Below, one piece after another: positions 39,711-52,149 of a stretch of DNA of 64,000 nt. Positions within the stretch are counted from its first letter, which is position 1. The number at the start of each line of letters is the position of its first letter. The notes below the pieces were generated by a model, which was not told the origin of the DNA, did not search any database, and worked only from the letters and a program-made list of their open reading frames with translations. This DNA comes from Ustulina deusta (taxonomy: Eukaryota > Ascomycota > Sordariomycetes > Xylariales > Xylariaceae), in assembly GCA_023159155.1 (NCBI GenBank), contig JAJNNX010000021.1, positions 739,417 through 803,416 on the forward strand, read 5' to 3'. A program made the position numbers and the translations under genes.

Positions 39711-41640
39711 CTACTAAAATATAATATTAATAGTAAAAATATATATTAAAATAGCTAGCTAGCTATAACGCAAAATAGCTTAGTTTAACTATAAAATTAA
39801 AATATTATAACAAAAAAAAACTATGTTATTTATTAAAAAGTGTAAACTAGTAAAACAAAACTTTATTTTTAAAGTTATTTTTAAACTAATAAAAAAAAAC
39901 AAAAAACTAAAAATTGTGATAAAAATATTTATATATATAATATATTATTTATTACTATAAACTAAAGAAGTTTTTTTTTAAAATAAATAAAATAATATAT
40001 TAATATTAAGCCGAAATATTGTAATAATAAAAATTAAACTAATTATATTTTTATTTCAACTTACTAATAATATTAAAAAAATATATAAATAAAAAAAAAT
40101 TTAATAGTAATAATTTAAATATATAAAAAATTATAAAGAATAATCTAATTAAATATATAACTAATAAATATATTAATATATATTTTATTATATTTTCTAA
40201 ATTTTAATAAAACTAACTTAAAATTTACTATATATAAAAAATACTAAACGTAGTACTAAATATATTTTTTAAATTATTATAAAAACTAAAAAACTAAAAA
40301 AAAATAAAACAAATAAATAGAATATATTAAATAATATTTATTAAGTATATTTTAATAAACAAAATTTTTTATAATAAATCTTTTTATAATAACTTTAATA
40401 ATTAATAATAAGTTTAAAAAAATTAACTTAAAGTATAATAATAATACTAGATATAGTTGAATAAAAAATATCTTACTTTAAAAAAAACAAAAAAAAAACA
40501 AAAAAAATAATAAACTAAACAGCTTTGTTACTAAACTAACTAGATACCAAAAAAGCATAGTAGTTTTTTTTTTGTTTAACAATAACTTTTTTTTTTATAT
40601 TAACTATAATAAAAATTATATCAAAAATATTTTTAAATTTATATATAATAAACATTACTATTTTAATATAAAACATATGCTATATAATATATAAAATATA
40701 TTCTTTTAATAAATATTAAAATATATATTAGTTTATAATTTATTATATAATATATAAAAACCCCTAAATTAATAAATAATAATTATTAAACAAATTAATA
40801 TTAATTAAAATATTAACTATTTTTTATTATATTATTACTATAAATCTTATTATAAATATACTACTAATAAGATCAAAATTCTTTTAATAAAATATAAAAA
40901 AATATAACTATTTTAATATATTAATAATTATATTATATAAAACTAATAAAAATTATATACTAAAAGATTAAATAAAAATACTATTATAAATATTATACTT
41001 ATATAATTAAAAATCATTAATAAAAACTTAAAGTTTGCTAATAAAATTTAGAAACAAATCTATAATATATTAGATATTAAGCTTTTTTATAATAGCTTAT
41101 TATTTTTAAATAAATAAACTTTTTTAAAAAGAACTAAATTATTAAAATAACTATTAGAGTTTATATAACTATTAATTTAAATATTTTTTAAACTAACTAA
41201 TATTAGAATTTTAGCTATAATTTATTATAAATATTTTAAATCAAAAAAGAAATATTAAAATTAGTAATAAAGCAATAAAAATATTAAAAAGAAATATGCT
41301 TAAAAAGCTAAATATTTAATTAATATAGCTAATATAATTACTAAAAAAATATAATAATAAATATACTCTAATAATTTTTAATAAAAATAATATAGTTTAT
41401 ATTAAATTATTTAAAAATTATTATTTATTTAATAAACTTAAACAAAAATAATTACTAATAAAAATAGGACTTTTTAAGATTATTAAAAAAATAAACCTAC
41501 TAATATATAAACTTGATTTTTTTAGCAGTTAATATATTTATTTTATAGTTTTAATTATATAGCTTTATAAACCTAAACAAAAAAAAGCCCTTTTTAATGA
41601 GGAAATCTTTTTATTAGGCCTAATTATTTGAAAAAAAATC
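39711..41640 (+). pseudogene. Element A RNase H / integrase remnant
   Basis: The integrase C-terminal GPY/F-like segment is readable at about 41,440-41,620: LFKIIKKINLLIYKLD followed by a downstream LYKPK segment and then NEEIF. This corresponds to the GPFKIxxKxxxxAYxLDLP...HPVFxxxxLxPxP order in Gypsy integrases. RNase H and the integrase core upstream were not individually resolved. The segment 39,865-41,640 is also present in the inverted copy at 13.6-15.5 kb. Confidence 0.7.
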
Positions 41641-42639
41641 TAATTTTTAAATAGCAAACCTTTAATTAAGTATATTATGAAATAAAAAAAATAAAATAAT
41701 AAATATAACTAAAACTTTAATAGAAAAAAACTAAAATTATTAATACTTAATTTAATTAATAAATATAAAACTAATAATATTATTAACTAAGCAAAAAAAT
41801 ATAAAAAGCGTAATATTGCTTATATAAAAAAAGACAACATATTAAAATAATTAAACTAAAAAATAAAACAAAAAAAAGATATATAAAACAAAAAATATAT
41901 TAAAAATAATAAATATATAACTATAAATATAACATATATTAGTAAGCTTAGCTACTATAATAATAATAAAAGAACTGCCATAAAAATAATATATTAATAG
42001 CTAAAAAAAAAGATATATAACTATAGCTACTTATTATAAAACAAATAGTAGTACTTTTTATATATATCTAGGGGCACTTTTATAAACAATAAAACATACC
42101 TATTATTAAATATACTTACTATAAACTAATATAGCTATAATAAAAAAACAAAATATAAAGCTATCTATTAGTTTGTTTATATAAATAAGCCTTGCTTTTT
42201 ATTTTTTATAAAATTCCAAAAAAAGTTTTTTGTTATACTTAGTATTAGATCTATAAAAATACTAATTATTATAGCAACTATATTAAACTTAATAAATTAA
42301 CTATTAATCTAAAATTAGCCCTAGTATAATAATAATACTACTTTTTTATTTAATAGCTATAATAAAAAAACGTTACATTTAACAAAACAATATAAATATT
42401 ATAACTACTAATAAATATAATATTTCTACTAACTAAAAATTTGATATTTTTATTAACTAAAATACTACTATAAACTATAATAATAATAATAATAAATAAG
42501 TTATATTTATTATAATATATAATAATATTAAAAATAAATATATAGTTATAAGTTTTAATTAGAATAATAATAAAAATAATAAAAATGCTAAACAAACTAC
42601 TAAACTTATTAATTTAGTATAAATAACTAGAAATAAAAT

Positions 42640-43700
42640 TTGAGATTTTTATATTATACTATAAAAAAACAAAAGATTCCTGCAGTTAAAAAAACTATTA
42701 AACATAATACTACTTTTATTAAAAATAACACTTAAAAAAATACTATACTAAAAAAAATCTATTAGAATAATAAAAATAATAATATTATTTTTAATTATTT
42801 GTTTAATTTTAATAAAAACAAGTTTTATATAGTACTATATAGCTATAAAAAATAAGCATTATATAATAGTAATAATTTAAAAAGCAATATTTATAACAAA
42901 AAAAAAACTAAAAGTAATAATTAATAAAACATTTATAATAAGTTTAATAGTAGCCCGGCTATTTTTAAAAAACTATGTAATAAAACAAATAATTTTAATA
43001 AAGATATTATTTATTTTAATAATAAAATAAAAAAATTTAACTTTTTTTATAATTTAGTTATTAAAAAGCTTACTAAACTATTTAGCAAAAATAACAAAAG
43101 ATTTTTTATAGCTAATAGTTTTATATAAAGGTTTAAAATTAAATATATAAATATAATAAAAACTAAAAATTAAAAAATATATATAAAATTTTATTTTTAA
43201 ATAATAGCTTTAATTTAATAATTATAAAAAAAACTATAAATAATTTTAATAAATTTATTATTTAGCTTTATATATATTTAAAAAAATATATTAATAATTT
43301 TAAAAAAAAATTTTATAAAAAAATTAATTTAAACGTTATATAAAATAAGCTTAATAATCTAAAAACTTAGCTTAATAGTTATAAAATTAAATTTAAGTAA
43401 TAAAACAAAACTATTATTAAACTAACTATTTAAATTAATAAGTTTAATTTTAATAATAATAAAATAACTAAAAAAGTTATATATATTACTAAAACATAAC
43501 AAAAAAAACATAATAACTATAAAAGTATTTTTAATAAAATAAAACAAAACTTTTTTAAATTAAATAAAATTATAAAAATAATAAAAAAATATAAAAACTA
43601 AAAAAATTAAAAAAATAAGTGTTATATATTATATAATAAAAAGAGTTAAATATATTAAGAAATAAAAAATATTTATAACTTAGAATAAATAGCTTTATTT
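42640..43700 (+). pseudogene. Element A post-integrase coding-like frame
   Basis: After the integrase C-terminus one plus frame remains stop-poor for about 1 kb and is Lys/Asn/Ile-rich. It begins near KKQKIPAVKKTIKHNTTF (about 42,657) and includes SSPAIFKKLCNKTNNFNKDI near 42,950. Stops are TAA/TAG compatible with lost Gln codons. The family is unknown: a third ORF, a displaced gag or an inserted gene are possible. It is conserved in copy 2 at about 11.5-12.6 kb. The minus-strand frame 42,350-42,595 nearby is a TAA microsatellite shadow. Confidence 0.4.
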
Positions 43701-43739
43701 AAAAAAATATTTAATAAATATAATTATATATATATTAGC

Positions 43740-43874
43740 TATAGCTATAAATATATTTATTATATTTATAAATAAATAGATATCTTTATAATTTTATACT
43801 TAAAAAAACAAAAATATTTATTTATATTTTATATAATAATTATTATCTTTAATAAGTAACTTAATCGCTATATA
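43740..43874 (+). repeat. Element A 3' LTR
   Basis: Direct match to the 5' LTR with TATAGCTATAAATATATTT start and AATCGCTATA near the end. Preceded by decayed purine-rich sequence. Confidence 0.78.
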
Positions 43875-43952
43875 TTTACTAAAAAATTATAAATAAAAAT
43901 ACAAAAAAAAAAGTATAAAATAAACTTATATATAAAGCAAGCTTATATTATA

Positions 43953-44338
43953 ATAAATATTATAAGATTTATAATTTATTTTTATTATTTAATTTAATTA
44001 TAATAAACAATCTTTTATATTAAAATTGTTTATTTTTTATTATATAATATTAATTTAAACTGTAATTAATTTTTTTAAAAAAAAGTTTATAATTTAAAAA
44101 AGTATTTTTATATATTAGTTAATATATACTTTTTATTTTTGAATTATTTATATTAAAATCTTTTATTTAAAAGTTTAAAAAATAAAGTTTAATTTTAATT
44201 AAAATTAATTACTGTTTAGCTTTAAAAATAATAATAAAATCTTTTAAAACTTTAACTAAAAAAACTTTTTAAAAATTAATAACTAGTATTATTATAGTCA
44301 CTTAATTATGTATTAATAGTAATAATTATTATATTATT
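43953..44338. other. Unresolved AT-rich DNA between FB copies
   Basis: No recognisable feature. Confidence 0.5.
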
Positions 44339-44746
44339 TATAATATAAGCTTGCTTTATATACACGCTTGTTTTATATTTTTTTATATATATTTTTATAT
44401 ATAATTTCTTAATAAAGCTATTTAAGCTATTTTATTCTAACTTTTTTAGTTGATTAAATATAATAAAATAAATTATAAATCTAAAAGTAATTCTTTTAAT
44501 TTTATAGCTATTTTATTTATAGTGTTATAGCAAAATATATTAAAATAATTTTTGTAAATCCTTAAAACTTAAATATTTTTAAATTTATAGTTTAATTTTA
44601 AATCTAACTATATAATTTTTTTTATTATAGCTTTTAAATTAAATAAGTTATAAAAAATAAACTAAGTATTTTACTAAGAAATTTATATATAAAGATATAT
44701 AAAAAAAATATAAAACAAGTTTATATATAAAGCAAGCTTATATTAT
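44339..44746. mobile_element. FB element copy 2 (uninterrupted, about 408 bp)
   Basis: The left end TATAATATAAGCTTGCTTTA reappears as the reverse complement at the right end, and complementarity continues imperfectly for about 70-100 bp (CTTGTTTTATATTTTTTTATATA). Non-coding. It resembles a MITE or foldback element. A TA target duplication is possible but cannot be distinguished from the AT-rich context. Confidence 0.75.
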
Positions 44747-45010
44747 AAGTTAAAAAATAAATTAATATTTATTATTTTGTTTAAAACTATATATTATAAA
44801 AATATTTATATTAAAATAGTAACTAAAAAAGCTTGCTATATATATATATATTAATATTTATTTCTATTTATTTATTTTTATTTATTTTTATAGCTTAACT
44901 TTAATAACTTATTATTATATATTAGCAGCTTTATATTTTTTACCTTTAAATATAAGTGTAACGCACTTATATTTCAGCTTTTTAACAAAATTTCTAGTTA
45001 CTTTTTTATT
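44747..45010. other. Unresolved AT-rich DNA
   Basis: Transition zone with TATTTATTTATTTTTATTTA runs and a short palindrome around AAGTGTAACGCACTTATA (about 44,952-44,969). Confidence 0.5.
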
Positions 45011-45019
45011 TATATAATT

Positions 45020-45373
45020 ATTTCTGTGCGGCTCCCCGCCTTTGCCCCCGCCCCACGGCCCTCCCCCTACTATATTTTTAAGTTATATAATCTTAAAAAC
45101 TTTTTTATATTTTTTTTTATACAATTATATTAAAGTTTTCCCAAGAGCGCAAACGGTTCGGGATATTCCTATAAATAGGTAATAAATATCCCTATAATGG
45201 CTAAAATTTTAGGCTTTTTTTTTTTTACAACCTTTTTTATTAGAAACTAGACTGGTGGCCGGCCAACAATTATTTTTTACCTATTAACTAAACCACTTAT
45301 ATATCTGCAAATATAGTTAATAGCGCTAAATATAATACTATTTATTCTAGTTTTTTAAGCACTATGGAGGTTT
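45020..45373 (+). promoter_or_regulatory. Pyrimidine-rich upstream region of the SF1-like gene
   Basis: Strongly C/T-biased tract GCTCCCCGCCTTTGCCCCCG continuing to CCCTCCCCCTAC (about 45,028-45,070), about 300 bp before the ATG. CT-rich tracts are common in filamentous fungal promoters, and a comparable tract precedes the gene at 58,020. No transcription start can be fixed. Confidence 0.35.
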
Positions 45374-48300
45374 ATGACTTTATTTAACTGTAAAGCAAGT
45401 AGGCCTAAATTACTAATTTTCTCTGATTTAAAAATCTATAAATCTGCTAGTAGTATTTTAATACTATTAGTAAGTTTTTTTAGTATATTTTATGTTTTAT
45501 TATTTTTTATTTTATCTATTAGTTAATATTCTATTTAATAGCTAAAGCGTATAGGCCTTACTAGTAAGTACAAAAAAAGTTCTTTAATATAATCTATAAA
45601 AATATATAAGATCCAGACTTTATTAATACTATTTTGGATACTAATAAGAATCCCAGCTTTAAAAAGCTTTTTAAATTTATTATTACTATTAATACTTTGC
45701 AATATAATAAGATATATAATTATATTAATAATCCAAACAAGTTGAATAAGGATATATTGCCTAAAAGCCTAAAAAAACCAATATTTTAACTTAAGATTAT
45801 ATACCTTATAAAGCTAGTTATTATAGTAGCTAAGCAAGTTATAGTATATAATCTTTTATGGTTTGTAAAAAATAATATAATAAGAGATTTCTTTTACTAC
45901 TAGGGTTATTTTTTAGTTTTTTAGGCTTATGTTTTAATTAGCTTTTATAAGTTTTACTATTAAAAGGCTCAGGGCTTGTATAGGTTTAATAAATATATTT
46001 AAAATACTTAGAATTTCCTGGTTCTCTGTTATAATCACTTTTTTTCTGCTGCCTAGTCTTTTATGTTCAGTTTACTTTTGTTCTTACAATTACTAGCGTT
46101 ATTTTAATTTATTTTTTTTATATCTAAAAATATATAACTTTTTAAAATAACCTTTAGCTAGCCAATATATAATAAAATAATAGTATTAAAAACAAATTAT
46201 CTTTTTAGTATTAAAACTAAAAACTACACTAAGGATTTTTTTTAATATTAAAAATTTAATATAGGCCAATAGCTTTAATAGCAAAAAATATATTTTTAGG
46301 TTATTAAATAAACATATATAGCTATCTTGCAACAACTTAATAAATATATTTTATTATTAAATAATATTTCTTTTAATTATTTTAAAGCTTTTATTAAAAT
46401 ATTAAAAAACAAAAATTTTATTATAAGTTATAAGTATTACTTGTTTAAAATTATATAACTATTATAGCTTTTTTTATATTATTTGATTTAAAAATATTTT
46501 AGGTACTTTTAAGTAAGCTAGTTAAAATATATTTACTAATATTTTTTTAAAAATAGTTTTTTTTTAATATTAGTATATCTAATCCTAACCCAAATAATAT
46601 CAATTTTGTAATAACCTAGGACAATATTATAACTAGCCCTTTTAATAAAACCTATTATAATACTGCATTTTCTTGCCATAATATAAAGGAGTTTTTAGGT
46701 AAAATAGTTGTTGCTTAGCAGACTACTATATAAGAATTCTTAGGTTATACTTATAAAGCCCTGCTATTAACTACCCAAAGCGGCTCAGTTTATATTATAG
46801 ATTTTAAAATTATAAATAGTATCTTATTTTTATGTAAGCTTTACTTATGGCTTTATATTACATTTAATAAAAATCTATTATAAACAAAACAAATAGTTAT
46901 AAATATTATAATAGTAAAACTATATATCAAACCTGCCGAAATTTCTATATAGCATAATATTTTTCCTTGTAGTCAAATTGCTAAAGCTAATATATATTTA
47001 ACATTTTATTTAATAAAATCAAGTAATACTATAAATATATATTGCATGATTTGGGCTATATATCTAAACAGTCTTTTTTCTACCCTTTTAAGCAGACTAA
47101 CAGTACTACTTTATAGTCCAAAAAAAAACGCTAACTTTATCAAATTATTTAAATTATTTTTTTAACTATTCTAACCGGTCCAAAACAAAACAAAAATAAA
47201 TTTACAGCTTTTATAATATTATTTAGATTATATGATTTAAAAATAATTTATTTTTCTGTTTTATTTTTAAAATTATAAATAACTAATAGTTATTTATATA
47301 AACTAGCAATCAAATATTTATTGCTTTTTATTATACCTTCTACTATTTTAGGTTTATTATATATAAATAGAAACTAAACAATTTATTACATAAACAAAAA
47401 GTTTAACTTGATATTAATACTTTATATAGCAGTAATACTAGCCTTTGGGCACTAAATAATATAAAGATTTTTAGTCTTTACTTAGAAGTCCTTTTTAAAT
47501 AAAATATAATAATTATTAATAACCTGCCTTTAATAGAAAAAGATATATAAAATATAGATTAATATTATATATTTTATACTATCCGATACAATAAACTTCT
47601 TATTTTAGCTCTAAGCTTACTTACTAGTAATCCTAAAATTATATTTAAATATTTTCTTCTTGCTTCTAGTACATAATATATACTAAAATTAATTCTTTTG
47701 CAAATTCTTAATATATACCCTACTAATTTTATTTATAGCTGTAATACTAGTAATTGGATTGCTAGCAACTATATTAATATAGTTTCTATTATATAGGCGC
47801 AAGTTATGACTAGATATATAAAAAATATAATAATAAGCCTAAACCTAGGTATAAAGGACTACTTGCTAAGCTCTAATTAGAATTTAGATCTTAGCAGTAT
47901 ATTCCCTCCACTAAAACTAATAATTTATAACTTTTCTTTTGACCACTTTTAATAAGCTATATATAATTAAGCTTTAAGAACTAAATATTTATATCAAATA
48001 GCATCTAATTTTTTAAACTACGCAGCCTTTAATATAAACTTTATTAAATTTATTAATATCTACCTTTATATAACTAGATTATTCCAGCTATATTTTGGCC
48101 TAAAAACAATATAATATAAGTTAAAAAAGCCTGCTACAAAATATAGTAAACCTTTTATATTAATTTAAACAGCTATAGTATAAAAACAAATTTCTACTAT
48201 ATAAAATAATAGTTTATATTTTATGTTTTAAGCATATACTTTATTATTATTTTTTGTCCCTTTTTATACCAAAGTTAGCTAGATTTATTAGTTATATTCC

Positions 48301-49270
48301 GACTTACTAATATTAATCCTTATATTTTAAACAATATATAATATATTTATTTAATCTATTATTTAATTATAAGTCCTAGTGCTTATTCCTAATAAGCATA
48401 TAGTTATCTTATAAGTCTAACTTTTTAAATTATCTAACCTTACTTGATACTAATTTTAAAACTATATAATCTTAAACTAATTATTTAAGCTACTTAGTAT
48501 AGTTTTACTAACTATATTTTAGCGCTATTATAAATATATTATAATTGGTTAAATTTAAAGCTTATGTTTTATACCTTTAATAAACTAAAGCTAAGCAATA
48601 GCATCTAGCTAAAGATTTTATAAACCTGGCCTTTAATATTAATGTTTTAATAATTACTATTACTAGTATAGTTAATCTAAAGCTAAGCTATTACTATAGG
48701 TTTAGTTATATTGTTCAGCCCCCTACCTCAGCTATAAAATTGCAGCGCATACTAGATATTCTTTTCCTATTTAGTAGTACTAATAGTAATAAACCACACT
48801 AGATTTTATTAATTGTCCAAAAAACTATTTATAATATTTATTAATATATGCTATGGTTAAGCTTGGCGCTTAGTGTTGTCCGTGAAAACCCCATAGTTGC
48901 CAAAATCGGTAGTTCTTTTACTTATATAGTTATATTTAAAATCATTAGACATACTTTTAATATAAACAAGCATATATAATAGCTATAGATTATTTGGGGC
49001 ACTTATATCCCTAGAGAAGTTTGTTGCCCTTTTGCTGATTTTTTTTATGCTATAAGACTAAAATCTTACTAAAACTTTATTTAATTTTATAAAAAAGATC
49101 TAATATCTTTTATTTAGACCAACTAATTAAATATAGAATTATTTTTTTTAGTTTTTCTTTTACTTAAAACCATTATACTAATACTATATAACATTTTGAT
49201 TATATATTATATTTATTAAAATAGTAATATAACGCTAAAAGAAATCAAAATAAATTAGCTTAAATAAGCA
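45374..49270 (+). pseudogene. Large gene remnant ending in an SF1-type helicase motif region
   Basis: Exon 1 (45,374-45,469; 32 codons) joins exon 2 at 45,523 in phase across a 53-nt intron with GTAAGT donor and TTAG-type acceptor. The following frame is readable to about 46,110 (KNPSFKKLFKFIITINTLQY; SLLLFLQLLALF). Other coding islands run at 46,570-47,200 (KEFLGKIVVA, LLTTQSGSVYIIDF) and 47,580-49,200. At 48,719-48,745 a degraded phosphate-binding loop-like PPTSAIKL follows a Gln. It is followed by ILLIVQKTIYNIY (motif Ia-like) and VAKIGSSF near 48,897-48,918, the order seen in UPF1/DNA2-like SF1 helicases. Later motifs (DExx, III-VI) are not visible, so the gene looks truncated near 49.3 kb. 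Helicase assignment is moderate and the N-terminal part is unidentified. Confidence 0.5.
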
Positions 49271-49987
49271 GTACTATAAAAAAGTGTTAGTTATATATAG
49301 TTACCTTACAACTTTTAAAAAGCCCTAAAGCAAACTTTTTATACTTTTTTTAACGCAAAAAACAAAAAAACAAAAAATAAAAAAGCAAAAATTTTATAAT
49401 ACTTACTTATTATACTAAAAATAGTAATAGGTTAAATAATATAAATTAATAACCTAATTATATTATATTTTTAATATATATATAATTATAATTTAATATA
49501 TTCTAGCAAATCTAATATTTAAAATAGCTTAAATTAGTTAATTAATAAATTATTTTATATGTTATAAGTACTATAGCGGACTATTTTACTAGTACGTACT
49601 ATAGACTGCTATATTTTGCTATATTTTTAGGCCAATCTTTCTCCTTGCGTTTTTTTCGCTAATACTTGCTTTTAGTGCTTTTTTTACTGCTATTTCTACA
49701 ATAAAGCCAAAACCAATAGTAGTAAAACTAAAAAATAAAATTTTTTACTTTTTAATCCTATTTTTTATTTTTTATACTTTTTTAATATTTTGTTTAAGCT
49801 TTATAATATTAATATTTAGTACAATTCTTTTATATATATTAATTAATTCTGTTTAAATTATATAATATTAATTCTTTTTTTAGAAATTTTTTATTTTTTT
49901 TTATTTAAGTATGTTATAATTCTAGCTTTTGTTTTTTTATTAATAAAGCTTTATAAACTTAAAAAACTTTTTATAACTATTATAAGT
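49271..49987. other. Intergenic region upstream of the NADAR gene
   Basis: AT-rich with a better-preserved segment at 49,565-49,690 containing the interrupted palindrome-like CTAGTACGTACTATAG and CAATCTTTCTCCTTGCG. This is plausibly the promoter region of the next gene; no specific element can be assigned. Confidence 0.4.
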
Positions 49988-51690
49988 ATGGCCTGCTGCT
50001 TATCTTATAAATTTTTTTTTTTTTATTATTATTATTATATTTATTAAGCTAATCTAATTTTTTCTTTTTTAAACAAAAAACTTCCTAATAACAAATCTAA
50101 CCCTAGCAATAAAAAAAGTAATCTTATATATTCTTTAAGTAGTATATATTAATTTAACTAATACTATATTATTTATTATTAATTTAATACTTAAGACTTT
50201 AGCTTTATTTTTATAAGCATTAACCTTATTTTTTATTCTTAGCTTTATTTTTACCCCGATACTATTTAAGAACGTAGCTTTAAGCAATACTTCTATATCT
50301 AGTTGCTAAAACAAGAAAAAGCCTAATAGTAGTAGTCCTATAACTAGTTAAAAATGTTTGTCTAAGTTTAATACTTTAGCTGCTAAAAAATAGAAACTTA
50401 ATAGTTAAAGTTCGAAATCATATAGTTTTAATTTTTTAAACTTATATAGCTAAACAATAAACCTTTTTTAGTTAATTTTTAATACTAAAACCACTTAATT
50501 AAATAATTTTAAACCTTATACTAAGCTTTTTTTTTTTTAAAATCTGGTCCTTTTAAGCATTAAAAAGTACTATTAAAAAAGGCCAATAGTACTAATTATA
50601 ACAATTCTAACTCTTTAGTTCTTCCGGCTAACCTATTAATTTTAAAACTTATAAAGCTTTTTTAGTTTTTAAAGTCTTTTAAGCTTTAAAATAATAATAG
50701 TAGTACTAATTTTATTACTATTACTAGTAATAAGTTTTATAACTTTAAAATATAAGCTTAATTTAAAATAGATTTAGAGCAAGTATTTAATATTATGTTT
50801 TAGTTATGCCATACTTCTTATTATATTTTTTTTATAAACCTAGTTAGTAATTATAGCTACTTTAGCTAATCATATTTTATATTTTTTATTATTAGTAGTA
50901 CTAAGTATTTTATTATTAAATATTATATTAGTGCTATAAAAGCAATTATTATAAAAAGTGATTAATAAAGTACTTTTGCCAACTGTATTATTAAAGCTTA
51001 AACTATTAATAAAGCATACAAATTGGCACAAACAATTAAAATAGCCAATATAGAAATATAGCATAAATAGTCCTGCCAGTATTCTTTTTACGCTAATCTT
51101 GCCAAATTTACTTTAAATTGTTACCTTATGTGGTTATTGCTTGCTACCAATAATAAAACACTTATTAAAGCTATTAAAGCTAATACTATCTGGGGTATTA
51201 GTATTAGTAAAAAAAATACTAAAAATAATATATTAATTTTTGTTTAAAAAAAATAGGGATTTAATTTAATAAGTAAAATTTTTATGATTATTTGCTAAGT
51301 TATTTTAAAATTACAAAATAGTTCTATTATTAAAAAATTTATTAACTTGTTATTTAATCAAGTTTAATAAATTTATAAAAATAAAAATAATAGTAGTAAT
51401 ATAACCTTAAAAAGTGATAATAAATTAAAAAGTTATAAAACAAATAATAATAAAAATCTTAATAAGGATAGCTTTAAAAAAGATTATAACAAGCCTAATA
51501 AAAATAATTTTTAAAAGGATTATAATAAGCTAAACAAGGATAACTCTAAAGAGGATCCTAATTAGCTTAATAATAATAGCTTTAAAAAGGATCTTAATTA
51601 AGATAATAAGCTAGTAGATAATAACCTAAGCAATATATTAAAGAAGTTATAAAATAATTAGTAGGGGTTGTTAAATAAAAACATTATATA
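49988..51690 (+). pseudogene. NADAR-domain (YbiA-like) protein, RIP-degraded
   Basis: NADAR proteins are N-glycosidases acting on riboflavin intermediates or on ADP-ribosylated nucleobases. The domain lies at about 50,830-51,330 in one frame. It has an SNYSYF-type start (50,846), a helix whose family-invariant Glu is AAA (Lys) at 50,918-50,920, LAKFTLNCYLMWLLLATNNK (about 51,098-51,157, matching the NxxKFxQNxxLxxxLLATG block), and an IWGI motif at 51,188-51,199 (matching DxIWGIG). Upstream is Ser/Asn-rich, low-complexity sequence. Downstream is an Asn/Lys/Asp-rich repeat tail (KDYNKPNKNNF-like) ending near 51,690. The frame at 49,988 is shared with the domain, but the true start is uncertain. 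Stops are mostly Gln-type TAA/TAG. The active site appears destroyed. Confidence 0.72.
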
Positions 51691-52149
51691 AATACTTTGC
51701 TTTTTTTTAAGTAACTCTGCTAGTTTATATAATATTTTAATAACTAATAAAGCTATATATTGTTTAGTTTTTTTATGTGTTATATTTATAACTTATATAT
51801 AAATTATTTATTGTTTTTACCTTAGTATTTATACTAGTCTTTATTAAAATTTTTTTTTTAAAATAATTAAATATATACTTATATAATTATCTAGTTATTT
51901 ATTATTTAAAAAAGACTTTTATTATATAGCTTAGCTTAATTGTTTTATAATTTTAAATACCTATATTATATATGTTGTAATTATTTATATAATATTAATA
52001 TTATGTAGTTACCTTTTAAAGCTTATATTTAAAACTTTATTATTTTTTATTTTCTTTATACTTATTATACTTAGTATGATTTTTATTAATATATATAATA
52101 AATAGCAATAGTAAATCTTTTTATTTCTAGCTAACTTGTTTATATTAAA

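Larger units (their letters stand above)
35980..43874 (+). mobile_element. Gypsy element A, copy 1 (full-length LTR retrotransposon)
   Basis: Short LTRs of about 137 bp (35,980-36,116 and 43,740-43,874) flank a 7.6-kb interior. The order reverse transcriptase (about 39.25-39.7 kb) then integrase C-terminus (about 41.4-41.64 kb) is Ty3/Gypsy order. gag and protease should lie in 36.2-39 kb but were not recognised. About 2 kb after integrase contains another coding-like frame. Flanking TTTAG/TTTAC may be the target duplication (one mismatch). All frames are broken and catalytic residues altered. A second, truncated copy lies inverted at 11.3-15.5 kb. Confidence 0.82.
35695..43952. mobile_element. 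FB element copy 1, split by Gypsy A
   Basis: The left part (35,695-35,979) matches the left part of FB copy 2 (44,339-44,560), with AGCTTGCTTTATATA then CTTGTTTTCTATTTTTTTA and, later, TTAATTTTATAGCTATTTTA-type sequence. The right part (43,875-43,952) matches its right end, ending AAAGCAAGCTTATATTATA. Between them sits the complete Gypsy A element. Terminal inverted repeats are about 70 bp, imperfect and AT-rich. There is no coding capacity of its own. Confidence 0.7.

Noticed and set aside
42350..42595. 81-codon minus-strand ORF
   Set aside because: Antisense to element A and produced by a TAA/TTA microsatellite and A/T-rich sequence.
50870..51064. 64-codon minus-strand ORF
   Set aside because: Antisense shadow of the NADAR domain, whose motifs read on the plus strand.
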